A stretch of DNA of 42,704 bases, from positions 37,461 through 80,164 of the forward strand of contig MU619352.1 in assembly GCA_025201805.1 (NCBI GenBank). The letters are read 5' to 3'. Position numbers and translations under genes: made by a program. This DNA comes from Parasitella parasitica. Taxonomy: Eukaryota; Mucoromycota; Mucoromycetes; Mucorales; Mucoraceae. This document shows, piece after piece, positions 9,910 to 21,000 of the stretch (positions within the stretch are counted from its first letter, which is position 1; the number at the start of each line of letters is the position of its first letter). The notes under the pieces are model-generated. The model was not told the DNA's origin, searched no databases, and saw only the letters and a list, made by a program, of their open reading frames with translations.

Positions 9910-12326
9910 TTATTTTCCTCCAGTTGGATTTTCTTGATTTGAGATCATTTCAGAGATATTCTTTTGTAGCAGACTCCAGTCATCAGGCTTTGGGGTTGCG
10001 ACCTTTTGAGTAAAAGAACTATATTAGTTTTACGTAAATACCCAGCTAGCCATACTATACCTCTCCAATGTCATAAACATACACACGGCCGTCGCTAGAA
10101 CCTATTGCAGTCTTCTTGCCTTCTTTATCCCAAGCCAATTTGTTCAGTGCTCTACCAGAACCCACTTGGGTGCTGACAAATGGCTCCTCGGTATCTGCAT
10201 TCAGGTTCCATAAATCAAATTGGCCAGTACCATCTACGGTTCCAAACAAGGCAGGATGTGTAGGGGACCATTTCACATCATAAACATAGTCATCTGCGTG
10301 TTCAAACGAGTAGAGAGGAGGGATGGCAGATGCTTGTGTGGAAGTTTTAGAAATGGACTGTGTAAATCAAACGTTAACTACCATACCAAGATCAGATATT
10401 GATTATAGTATATATACCTTGGCTCGCCATAATTTCACTGTCCAGTCCACAGAAGAGGTGAGGTACAGGTCTGAAAAGTCAACAGGGCCATGTAAAGGAT
10501 GAAAATTCAGTCCTGTTACCATGCCATGATGGCCACGATATGTATCGTATTGATTTATACCAGCTTTGCTGCCTGCACGATCATATCTATTTGCTTGGTA
10601 GACATTTCCCTCTTCAGTACCAGCCCAGAAAGCCGTAGTTTCATTATCTGGGAAACCCATGCAAGTGACCGAGACTTCATCCGTCTTGTTGTGAGCAGGA
10701 TGAAGTAGCTCTAAATAATCTTGAGGTTGTGCCAACATATCCAATTGCCATGAGCAGACAAAGCCATCTGTACTGGCCGAGATCAGATTATGTGCATTTT
10801 GAGTGCCCACCATCTCAATGCTGTACACTGGATGTGTGTGCCCGCCAGCTGATAACGGGGTCTTTAGCACAGGAAGAGACTTGGCTCGAGTATCCCATAG
10901 CACAATCTGACCAGAATAGGTACCACCGATAATGTAGTTTGGATGGAATTTACTAAACATGACGCTGAGTACATCTGACTGGGAATGAAATACAAATTCA
11001 GGGCGATCCAACAAATGCTCATTCCAGACAAGAGCAACGCCGTCTGGTTCATTGGGTGCAAGAGGGTTCTTGTTATAAGAGGAGACGACCAACTCTGGGT
11101 ACTATTCGGTTGAATGTTTGTGAGGCAAAGTTCTTTTTTTTTTCTTATATACTGATATACGTACTTTAAGAGACCAATTAACGTCAGTGACAGATCTGTT
11201 CTTGCACCATTTCTCATCCCAAAATTCGCAAACAAACTTCACATGTTTACCAGAATTTTCATCACTACAGGATACATAGTCAGTAAAGGTGTCATTCTTT
11301 TTTTTTTCCATTATGAGACTTACTTTTCGACATCAATGCCAAGGGTATAATCTTTCATGAAATCATATTTCTCATTCAAAGCTCGTTCGACTAGTTTTGA
11401 AGAAATATCAACAAATTCAGCAAACTCTTGAGATTTTTGAATCACCTTTGTCTCTTCCTCGGTCAACTCTTTAAGCCAAAAATATTAGTGTTTTCGTGCA
11501 ACGACATGTACAATCTTCTATTTTACCTCTGATCTCCTCCTGCTTTTCTTGCTCGGCTCTTCTGATTTCCTCCTCCAGTTGCGCTATTTTAAGCTTTTCC
11601 CTCGCTTCAAATTCCTCCGTGATTTGTCTTCTAATGTCTTCTTCTGATATCTCAGGTGCTTCCATAGTTCCATCGGTGGTCTGAATCTCTTTGCTATAAA
11701 CGACTTGTTCCTGTAAATGTCAAAATATGAGCACAAAGCTGAATATCTGTAGTAGACGCAAATATATTTACAAGTGGCGGGATATCAGCAACAAATGCTT
11801 GTGATTCAGTCAATTCTGCTACATAATGAGGAGTTGCTGTATTGGTAGTCGAGGCAGCATTTGGCTGAGAGGACATGGAAAGCATGGAAAGACGTGCTTC
11901 AGCTCTGTATTTTGACACTTGTTAATGCGACTCATCGGCTACTGTGCATATTTTGTCTAGAAAACTTACTGACTGATTGGTGTTCCAGGCACAGAATAAT
12001 TTGCAGAAGTAGGACGTGAGCTGGAGAAATCCGAGCCCGCATCTGAGCGGTCGCTCCCTGCAGCAGCACCTGGTGTAGAAGGACGCTCACCCAAAACCAA
12101 AGCTACGAGATCATCGATAGCTTTCCGGTCTCTACCAGTAGTTGTTGAAGAAGTTTGTGTCTGTTTGCGACAGGATAAGTATAGAAAAAAGGGGAGAGCC
12201 ATTGGAAATACTTACAGAAGAAGATTGCGCTGATTGGCTCTCTAATAAAACTTGCCTCTCTTGTCGAGCACGTCGAAGTTCAGCTAGCTTTTGTCTCTTT
12301 TTTTCCAGTTCTTCTTTTCTACCCAT
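9910..12326 (-). CDS. DYNC1I: Cytoplasmic dynein 1 intermediate chain
   Basis: Nine exons give 645 aa: 12216-12326, 11970-12160, 11772-11904, 11527-11710, 11324-11468, 11165-11264, 10418-11101, 10061-10357 and 9910-10002. The N terminus [20 protein letters not shown] is the family's charged coiled coil, which binds dynactin p150 and NudE. A Ser/Thr-rich linker that would carry the light-chain sites follows. A second Glu/Arg-rich helix (around 160-190) precedes the C-terminal WD40 propeller (from about 290), which contacts the dynein heavy chain; repeats read [44 protein letters not shown] and [21 protein letters not shown]. Length is typical (about 600-650 aa). The protein tethers cargo adaptors to the minus-end motor in hyphal transport and nuclear positioning. 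Intron phases are consistent throughout. Confidence 0.95.
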
Positions 12327-12903
12327 TTTCGTACAAGAATGAAAAAGGAGGAAAAAGGAATACCATATATGATGATCTGGACATCAAATATCTAATTAGG
12401 GTGTCCTTATTATACGCTTGTGACGTTTTGGCTTGACTGACATGTAAGGCATCATGTACTGTTGTTATGCATATTCGAAGTGGATGTTTGCTAATAAAGA
12501 AGATGGGACAAACTAGCCAAAGAGTGGCTTTGTTGTAGCGAAATCACTTTCAAAACTTTTTCATATTTATTGATGCTTTTTGTTTTTTTCAAATCAACGC
12601 TTGTAATGGTTGGTTTAGATTAATGCTGCTCCCGTCTACTTACTGTGGCATTCTCTACCAGATGCACGTATAAAAAGAAACTCTTTTAAACAGCCCAATA
12701 CAGCTCCATCTCGTCGCGCTCAAGTTTTTGCATACAAATAGTAGAAAACTTGGGCTATAACCTGTTTAAAGACTGCGAATATGCAATTATAATGCTCTAC
12801 GCTATCTTATATTTTGAACTGGCGAGGATAACTGTGTCAATCTTTTTTTTTTTTTTTTTTNNNNNNNNNNNNNNNNNNNNTTTTTCGTCCCAAGTAAAAA
12901 ACA
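12327..12903. other. Divergent intergenic region with assembly gap
   Basis: Shared upstream region of the dynein intermediate chain (-) and NBS1 (+) genes. It contains a T-run and a 20-base N gap close to the NBS1 start, so an upstream NBS1 exon or UTR feature could be hidden. No other gene is seen. Confidence 0.6.
12861..12880. other. Assembly gap (20 N) inside a poly(T) tract
   Basis: Twenty N bases are preceded by about 18 T and followed by five T. The gap probably marks a homopolymer that broke the assembly; its true length is unknown. Confidence 0.98.
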
Positions 12904-15439
12904 ATGTGGGTTCTCTACCGTATCACTAGCAGCTCAGGAAGCACTTTAAAGCCTTTTTCAAGATTGAGACCAGATCAAAATTATGCCATCAAAATAAAAG
13001 GATCAAAAGGTAAATAAAAGAAATTCCCAAACCATAGCATATCAAGTTTAAAAAAAGCCAATGAAAACAAAAAAAAAAACAAAAAAAGATGAGCAAGGCA
13101 AAGTATTGTTTGGAGTGTCGTCAATTTCGAGTCAAGATGTGATAAATGCAAGGTCAAGGCCAGACTTGATCCTCCACAGATATAACCACAGTGTTGTAGT
13201 GGACGGTAAATTGCGAGATGAAGAGCAAATTCATTTACACGATCAGCAAATTTTACAGATTGGCAAGTGTCTTAGCTCGTTCAAGTAAGTTGAAATCGTG
13301 GCTATCTTGTAGCACACTGATAATAACATCATGCTACATCATTAGAGTCGTGTGGGAGCCAGTAATTATTTACCACGATAAGCATAGCGACCGAAGATAT
13401 CACGAAAAGCTGATCAATCAAGGACAGGAGATAGGCTTTCATGTGATAGATGCCGTCGATGGACAATTTAACAGACCAACACATTTTTGTGCATCGGACT
13501 ACATAAAAAACGACGAGCCATCAAACTATTTGTATCTTTCCTTGGCACTGAATAGTATCTATTTCATCAGAGATCAATGGGTGAATGAATTGTGCGACAC
13601 AGCTGATGCTCAGTTTGAACTGAAGGCATTCAATGACAGGATACAGGCTATAGAGGTGCACGACTTCAACTTTATTGGACAAATAGCTGTCTTTGGGCCA
13701 GACGAAAGACGTAAAAAGCTATTCAATAAGATGGAATTTTGGTTTTTCAATCAGCAGCAGGTATATGCAAAAACGGAGCGGAAAATCACCACCTTGAACT
13801 AATATATCCAAAGCTCAAGGATAGCGAGAAATTAATCAAATTAGTAGGAGGAAAGTGTGCCTTGAAGACATTTCAGCAAGTTATGGATTCGCCTGTTCCT
13901 ACAGAATCTCTGTTCATAACACCTCCAGATGCAGACAACTTGCCAGGCTGGTATCAAGTCCTCGATAAGTTTTGCGATGCAATGGAGGTAAATAGAACCG
14001 TGCAGTCGCAAGAGATCAAATATGCTATCCTCTTTGCTTCAACCAATCAAATGTGCAACCCTGCTGCTCCCATAGACAACTTTCTTCACCAAGATAGTGC
14101 CCTATATGCTTCGTTTCAGAGTGGATCCTATCGCGCTTCTAGTTCTGTCAAATTGGAGGCGCTAGACGCAACTTTGCCAGTGACTTATCCGCAAGACGAT
14201 CTCGAATATCAGCATTCCCAACGCAACGAAGACGAGGACGATGATGTAATTGAAGTAAAGCCTGAGCTATTATCCACCCAGGAACTAAGCATGCAAATGG
14301 AACAAGATAACGAGGAAGAACCATATCAAGAGGTACATTTACAACACAAATCAACTATTGAAAAGAGGTCCACAGAAGATGAAGAAATGGAGGGTGCCCT
14401 AGAATCCACCGTTGATAGAACAGATACACCAATACCACCACAACCATTGTCACCGGAACTAGCATCATCACGGCTAATGGAACATCACAGTGACGGAACA
14501 CCAGCAGTAGCATCACCTCAAAATGGCAATCCTTTGGCAGCAAACGAAGAGGAAGAGGAAGAGGAAGAGGAAGAGGAATCCGTTTCTGCAGTATCACCAG
14601 CAATGTCATCAGCAAAAGCCAACAATGAAGCCGAAGATGATTTTGAACGTGTTACCGCAGATTCTCCAGTAATGTCAATGGAGTTGCTGGACATGGATGC
14701 ATTCTTGGGTGATCCTTTCGAAAACTTGAGCTCCCAAAAGCAAAAAGCAAGGGAAGCGAAATTACAGCAAGAAAAAGAATACAAGGAGAAAAAGAAACAG
14801 GAAGAATTGAGATACCAGCAAGAAGCTTCTAGAAATAAAGAAATTCAAGAGCAAGTGCTTATAGAGCGAGAACGATACGAGTTAGAATTGCAGCAAAGGA
14901 TTCAAGCACAAGCATCTCGTTCTGCGGATGACGATATAGTTATGGAATCAATTGAAAACAACGAAGACGAATCTCCACAAGAATTAGATACACATTTTCA
15001 AGAAACAGAACCAGCAAACACAAACACTGGTGCTGGCGTTAGTGGAATCGATCCTATGAACGATACCAGTATTGTTAAAATAACAGAGCCTGACCCAAAT
15101 CGAGGCAGGTATTCTAGAATCATTTACAAGGATTTAGAAGTAAATCCTCCACCTCCTATGCCCGCAACAGGGATGGTCAATTATAAGAAATTTAAAAAAG
15201 TGAAACAGTTTGAGAATTATAGCAGTTTTGAGCTGAGCCAAGTCTCTGATCCGCCACCAGTGCCATCCTCCCAAAACAATAGACGCAGAGGAAGAGGTAT
15301 GTACATGTGCAATTGTTTTCGCGTGCATATATAACTCATGTTTATTTTCAAAGAAATGTTTCTGGACACTGACCCTGGGATGGCTGTTCCTGAGGATCCA
15401 GATATTGCCATCAGAGTTAATCGTCGCCGTTATCGCTAA
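12904..15439 (+). CDS. NBS1: Nibrin-like DNA-repair protein Nbs1 (MRN complex)
   Basis: Exons 12904-13009, 13089-13284, 13346-13760, 13814-15296 and 15354-15439 give 761 aa, close to the usual 750. The start MWVLYRI matches the MW-L opening of nibrins. A degenerate FHA domain spans about 1-105, ending near VVVDGKL and ILQIG. BRCT repeats follow: around 115-190 (FCASDYI, SIYFIRDQWV), then DERRKKLF and FWFFNQQ leading into KLIKLVGGK (about 225-250). After an acidic, Glu-rich and coiled stretch comes NYKKFKKV (695-702), the Mre11-binding NFKKFxK motif. The C terminus is acidic then basic (MFLDTDPG, RRRYR), like the ATM/Tel1-binding end. Nbs1 recruits Mre11-Rad50 to double-strand breaks and activates Tel1. 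The first intron's acceptor (13088) lies in an A-rich run and is the least certain boundary. The stop overlaps that of the JMJD6 gene. Confidence 0.88.
15436..15439. other. Overlapping convergent stop codons (NBS1/JMJD6)
   Basis: The four bases CTAA hold both stops: TAA on + at 15437-15439 and TAG on - at 15438-15436. There is no intergenic space, so each gene's 3' UTR and poly(A) site must lie inside the other's coding region, and the two mRNAs must overlap as antisense. Confidence 0.88.
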
Positions 15440-16945
15440 CCCGCCATAGTTCTCACAGCCTTTCTCTTTCGCTTATATTTACATTTCTTGCACATACATG
15501 TACCATCTTCTCTGTCTGTTTCTGAATCAGTTGAACTAACGATAATAAATTTTCTTTTTTTTGCATTCAAATCAGTGCGGTTGTCAGTCTCGCTGCCACT
15601 GCTACTGCTGGATGTGCTGCTGGACGTTGAACTGCTGCCGCTGCTGGGCGGTAACTGGGGTATATACTTTGCCACATCCAAAGATCTGGCAACATTAGCG
15701 TACATTTCTGGCTGGTACTTTGCCAGCTTCTGTATTTCCTTGAACAGCTTCTGGCCTAATTTTGGTCTGCTGTTTCTTGTGGACAGATAGACGTATTCTG
15801 CATTTGTCGACGAGCAAAAGTTTTGTGTCACAGCAGCTGTCAAATCCAAATTTATAACCACATGAGCCCATCCGCCGGGTACAAAGATGGTTTCTCCCGG
15901 TTTCTGTAATACTTCAACCATGCCCAATTTCTCTCCTAACGTTTTTCCATTGTCTAGACGTCTCTTGAACCTAGGGTACACTTGGTCAAACCAAGACACT
16001 CCTTCGTGGTCGTAAGGCTTCATAGGCGGGTCGTATAGCTCTTTGGGCGTGTTGGCAGGAAATAAGCACCATCTTTTGTGCCCTTTTACTAATGCATTCC
16101 AAGCTGACGTACCGAGCGGATCTATATGAATACTACCATAGACGCATCCGTTTAGCAAATATGCACTTTGGGTAGCTTAAACCATATATGCAATACATAC
16201 CCTGTTCCGCTACGAGCCCCACCGATGACAAGCCATCTATACGGAGGTCTTCTTCCGCCAGTCAATTTGAACAAATCCTCCTCAAAGTATTCTGGTACTT
16301 TGTAATCGTCTAGTAACGAGTTGTTGTTTTTGGATCTGGATGACTTATAGAATCCGCTGTCAAATATGTATAGGGGCGAGTCATCCTTGAGCCCATCATG
16401 ACGGGAATAGTGGAGAAAGTGCTTCATTTTCATGAACACGTTCTTGTTGTCATCGTCATCTCCTACTTTGAACAGATGAGATCCATAGTTTTTCAGCAGG
16501 TACTAGGTGTATATACATGCAGCGTGAATATGAGGGTTTCAATGTCTTGGTCTGAATATATATGGGATATACCTCCTCTGTCCAATGTTTGTGGGCCTTC
16601 CAGTGATCAGTGGCATGGGTGATCATGACTGGTATATTCCTTGCTTCGTATTTCTCGACAAACTCTGCTTTGGAAGTGTGTCTGTAATCGATCCGCTTTA
16701 GTGTGTCGACAAAGGAATCGATCCAGTAGTCATTATCGTGGAACTTCCATTTCTGCCAGCTGAATAGATCGAGTTCTATAAGCAAACAAACATAAACATA
16801 CGGCGAATCCAATGACCAGATTTGCCTACCTACCCGATCGACATTTGTGCTTTATCCGGTTGATTTTTGCATCGTATTTAGTGCTTTTGGGTTGCTTGTG
16901 CCTTTTCTGCTCTGATCTTTGTGCTGATACCGATTTGGATACCAT
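15436..16945 (-). CDS. JMJD6: JMJD6-like JmjC 2-oxoglutarate/Fe(II) oxygenase
   Basis: Exons 16834-16945, 16573-16775, 16201-16502 and 15436-16132 give 437 aa (human JMJD6 is 403). The basic N terminus MVSKSVSAQRSEQKRHK resembles the family's nuclear-localisation region. The JmjC core is highly conserved: [38 protein letters not shown] and LQKPGETIFVPGGWAHVV. The iron ligands are H208, D210 and H296. A polyserine tract (around 375-392) followed by a basic tail mirrors the polyserine region of animal JMJD6. The family hydroxylates lysines of splicing factors such as U2AF65 in the nucleus. GGWA replaces the usual GGWW next to the third ligand. A 26-A run lies 35 bp upstream of the start on the coding strand. 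The CDS overlaps the convergent NBS1 stop. Confidence 0.94.
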
Positions 16946-17398
16946 TGTTCGAGTGTATGTTTATTAAAAGAAAAAAGGGTTTTTTTTTTTTTTTTTTTTT
17001 TTTTTGACTGGCTTTTGAATATGCTGGTATTTGACATTTCGCATGGAGGCATCCAAGATACTGTACCATGAACTAAGACAGGATCTGTCCCGTCTGATAT
17101 GCATGAGCCATATCCACACGTGTTTTGCAATTGCTCAATTTGTTTACAGACCAAGCTACACCTGTCTCAGATGGGCCTGCCGTCAAGTGCATTGGACCAT
17201 CGTATTCACGCATCGTTTGAGTTGGACGACCCTGTTATTCATCCGATAAATGGTATAATACAAACTTACCAATGCCTGTGCGTAAAATTATTTTATTTCA
17301 AGCCAAAAGTATGATCCGTGTCAATCGCCACTTTTTCCTCGCCTATTTTATGCCAATTCTTCTGATCGAGTTGAAATTTTCCAAATCATTAGAAAACC
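16946..17398. other. Divergent region with homopolymer and an unassigned open frame
   Basis: Upstream region of JMJD6 (-) and of the CsbD-like gene (+). It holds a 26-T run (16980-17005). A + reading from about 17010 looks protein-like: VFDISHGGIQDTVP, one TGA at 17069, then MHEPYPHVFCNCSICLQT and LDHRIHASFELDDPVIHPIN to about 17249, where a GT donor follows. The opposite strand is also open (16852-17154), so coding status is uncertain. I assign no function. Confidence 0.35.
16980..17005. repeat. Poly(T)26 tract
   Basis: An uninterrupted run of 26 T lies 35 bp 5' of the JMJD6 start codon (poly(A) on that gene's strand). It may be a nucleosome-excluding promoter tract or an old retro-tail; length is prone to assembly error. 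Confidence 0.85.
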
Positions 17399-17950
17399 AT
17401 GGCAGAATTACCTACTACTACTACTACTACTACTACTAACAGTAACGAGACGCCTTTGCTGATACCATCGGACATCGCCACTACTCAAGAACCTATCGAG
17501 CCCGATTTAAACAACCCATATGCGTACGCTGGTAATCCCGTACAGACCACACAGTCAGAACCAAAAGACATTCCACTGAACGGTAAAGATATTGCCGCAA
17601 CATTCAATAACTCATCCGGTTCATTAGATCCTGAACTGTTGAAGCTAAACAGCGCAGTATGGAGGCGAGCTGGACAGCTTCAGTCAGCCATAGGATCACT
17701 TGCAGGCCTCGAGAGTTGGCAAACCTCTGGCGAGCAGAAAAAAGAGCATGCAGAGAGGGAGCACAAAGAGGCGCAGAATAGGTTACAGCAGGGAGAGGCC
17801 AGTAGACTTCATGGCGAGTACGAGCGGTTGATGGGATACGTCACATATGCGATAGGACATGTTGCTGGTGATCCTGAAATGCAATCAAAAGCCAGTGAGC
17901 GGACAGACAATGGCACAGCTGAGATTGATAAAAGCAGAGGAAGGCATTGA
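17399..17950 (+). CDS. CsbD-like small hydrophilic protein
   Basis: Single exon, 183 aa. The N-terminal half is low-complexity with a Thr8 run encoded by (ACT)8. The C-terminal half is conserved-looking: AVWRRAGQLQSAIGSLAG (about 82-99), ESWQTSGEQKKEHAEREHKE, then RLMGYVTYAIGHVAGDPEMQ, and a charged tail. The repeated Gly-x2-x-G-x4-GD pattern resembles fungal CsbD-like proteins, a family related to bacterial stress protein CsbD; one fungal relative was described as a cruciform-DNA-binding protein. The molecular role here is not known. It sits 138 bp upstream of MetH on the same strand, with a T-rich spacer between. Confidence 0.7.
   Translation: MAELPTTTTTTTTNSNETPLLIPSDIATTQEPIEPDLNNPYAYAGNPVQTTQSEPKDIPLNGKDIAATFNNSSGSLDPELLKLNSAVWRRAGQLQSAIGSLAGLESWQTSGEQKKEHAEREHKEAQNRLQQGEASRLHGEYERLMGYVTYAIGHVAGDPEMQSKASERTDNGTAEIDKSRGRH
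17412..17438 (+). repeat. (ACT)n microsatellite inside coding sequence
   Basis: About eight ACT triplets encode polythreonine near the N terminus of the CsbD-like protein. Being a triplet repeat it can change length without a frameshift. Confidence 0.8.
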
Positions 17951-18088
17951 AAAAGAACATCTGGTTGTGTAATGCACATTTGAAGTTTTGATTTGACAAC
18001 AGCTAGAAGGGCCATCTATTTTATTTTTTTAATCTCATCTCTTTTTTTTTTTTTTCCCTTTTCGTTGTTGTACATCAATAAAAAAGAA

Positions 18089-21000
18089 ATGGGTAGCTGT
18101 TAGATGATGCTCTGTCAAAGTCGTTAAACTAACCAACCGTTAGATACTTTTGAATACCTTGGAAAGACCCTGAAGGAACGAATCATGTTCCTAGACGGCG
18201 CCATGGGTACGATGGTGCAGAGGCTGAAGCTTGAAGAATCCCATTTCAGAGGTAAGATTTTTGCATGGCACAACAGATAGTTTCTATATATACTGTATGC
18301 CAATCTGTGAGCTATATATAGGCGAGGAGTTTCTGCATTGGGGCAAAGATTTGAGGGGCAACAATGATTTACTGACCCTCACTTTACCCGACGCTATTTA
18401 TGGCATCCATCGTCAATATCTCGAAGCCGGCGCAGATATGATTGAAACCAACACTTTCAGTTCTACGTCCATCGCTCAATTGGATTATGCTCTGGAGAAC
18501 TACGCCTACCGTCTCAACAAAGAAGGCGCTGCACTAGCTAAACGAGCCTGTCAAGATGTAAGGAACAGACACAAAGACTGGCTTGATTTCTATTGACTCA
18601 TCCTCCATCCAATTAGGTTACCAGAGAAACAGGCATCCGTCGCTTTGTATGTGGCGCTATTGGCCCTACCAATCGAACCTGCTCAATTTCCCCTTCAGTC
18701 GAGAATCCTGCTTTCAGAAACGTTACATTTGATGAACTTGTAACTGCGTATGCTGAGCAAGTGCGTGGTTTGTTGGACGGCGGCGCTGATATTTTGCTGG
18801 TCGAAACCATTTTTGATACATTGAATGCCAAGGCTGCACTTTTCGCCATTGATGTGGTGTTTGAGGAAGACAAGTGAGCATTTTATCTTGGGAGTGTTTG
18901 TTTTGCAAATCCTGACATTTTAAATAGCCGCCCCAAGGTTCCCATCTTTATCTCAGGTACAATTGTAGATCAAAGTGGCCGCACTCTTTCAGGTCAAACT
19001 GGCGAAGCTTTTGTTACATCTCTTAACCATGCTAAGCCTGTTGCATTTGGTTTAAACTGTGCTCTGGGTGCCGATCAAATGAAGCCTTTTGTTCAAAATA
19101 TAAGTAGATTTACTGATGCTCACATTATCTGCTATCCAAATGCTGTAAGTGCAACATAACATGATGCTATACAAAAGCTGGGATATCGACCTTGTAAATA
19201 GGGTTTACCAAATGCTATGGGTGAATACGATGAAAGCCCTGAAGCCATGGCCAAGAATGTTGAGCCTTTTGCAAAGGAAGGTCTAGTAACAATTGTTGGT
19301 GGTTGTTGTGGTACAACGCCAGATCATATCAAGGTATGTCAAGCTGAGCTGTGTTTAACGCCCTTACTTACACACGACAATATCCATTGCAGGCTGTTGC
19401 CGATATCTGCAGAAAATACAAACCTCGTCCCAAGCCCGAAGACAAGTCCAAAGTCATGCTGCTATCAGGCCTCGAAGTTCTTCGTGTTGACAAGACCACT
19501 GGTTTTGTAAATGTTGGTGAACGCTGCAATGTGGCGGGCTCGAGAAAGTTCTGCAGACATATTTTGAAGGGTGAGTACGAAGAAGCGTTGGCCATTGCTA
19601 GATCTCAAGTCGAAAACGGCGCCCAAGTGGTTGATGTCAATTTCGATGAAGGTCTATTAGATGGTAAAGCTGCCATGACCAAATTCCTCAACATGCTGGC
19701 TTCTGATCCCGACTGCTCTCGCGTTCCCTTGATGGTGGATTCCTCAAACTTTGCTGTCATTGAAGCAGGACTTCGCTGTGCTCAAGGTAAATGTATCGTC
19801 AACTCTATTTCCTTGAAGGAAGGTGAAGAGGAATTCATCAAGAAGGCCAAAATCATCAAGCGTTTCGGTGCTGCCGTTGTTGTTATGGCCTTTGACGAAG
19901 TTGGACAAGCAGCTGAAGCTGAGCGTAAGGTCGAAATCTGTACTCGCTCATACAACGTCCTTGTAGACAAGGTCGGATTCAACCCCTACGATATCATTTT
20001 TGACCCCAACATTCTTACTATTGCTACTGGAATGGAGGAACACAACAACTATGCCGTCGAATTCATCAATGCTTGCAAAGCCATCAAAGAAACGCTCCCT
20101 GGAGCCAAGATTAGTGGTGGTGTTTCCAATTTATCCTTTGCTTTCCGTGGTATGGACAAGGTGCGTGAAGCAATGCATTCTGTATTTTTGTACCACGCCA
20201 CGCAAGTTGGCATGGATATGGGCATTGTCAATGCTGGTTTCTTGACCGTCTACAGCGATATCCCTAAAGACCTGCTTCAACTCTGCGAGGATGCCGTTTG
20301 GAATCGTGATCCTGAAGTTACAGACAAGCTGCTAAAGTACGCGAGCGAGCATTCTAAAGATGCAAAGAAGGACGAGGATCTGGAGGAATGGAGAGCTTGG
20401 CCAGTGACTGAACGTATTAGCCATGCTTTGGTTAAAGGAATTATGAAGTACATTGTTGAAGACACAGAAGAAGCTCGTCTGGACAAATCGAAATACCCTC
20501 GTTCTCTCAATGTCATTGAAGGTCCTTTGATGGCTGGCATGAACATTGTTGGCGATTTGTTTGGTAAGGGGAAAATGTTCTTGCCTCAGGTGATCCGATC
20601 TGCTCGTGTCATGAAGAAGGCAGTTGCGCATTTGGTGGAATACATCAAGCTTGAAAAAGAAGCCGATGCTGAGGATACGGAAGTAAAGGGCAATGGTACT
20701 ATCATCATGGCCACAGTCAAGGGTGATGTTCACGATATTGGTAAGAACATTTGCGGTGTTGTTCTAGGTTGCAACAATTACAATGTCATTGATATGGGCG
20801 TCATGGTTCCTTGCGATAAAATCATCAAAGCCGCCATCGAAGAGAAGGCTGATATTATCGGGCTCTCTGGTCTCATCACGCCTTCTTTGGAAGAAATGGT
20901 TATTGTAGCCAAGGAATGCCAAAAAGCTGGTCTCAAGCTCCCTATCCTCATTGGCGGTGCCACTACCAGCAAGATGCATACAGCTGTCAAGATTGCTCCT

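Noticed and set aside
14355-14784. Minus-strand frames opposite NBS1 (Ser-rich, Leu/Pro-rich)
   Set aside because: They are shadows of the GAA/GAG-rich NBS1 exon.
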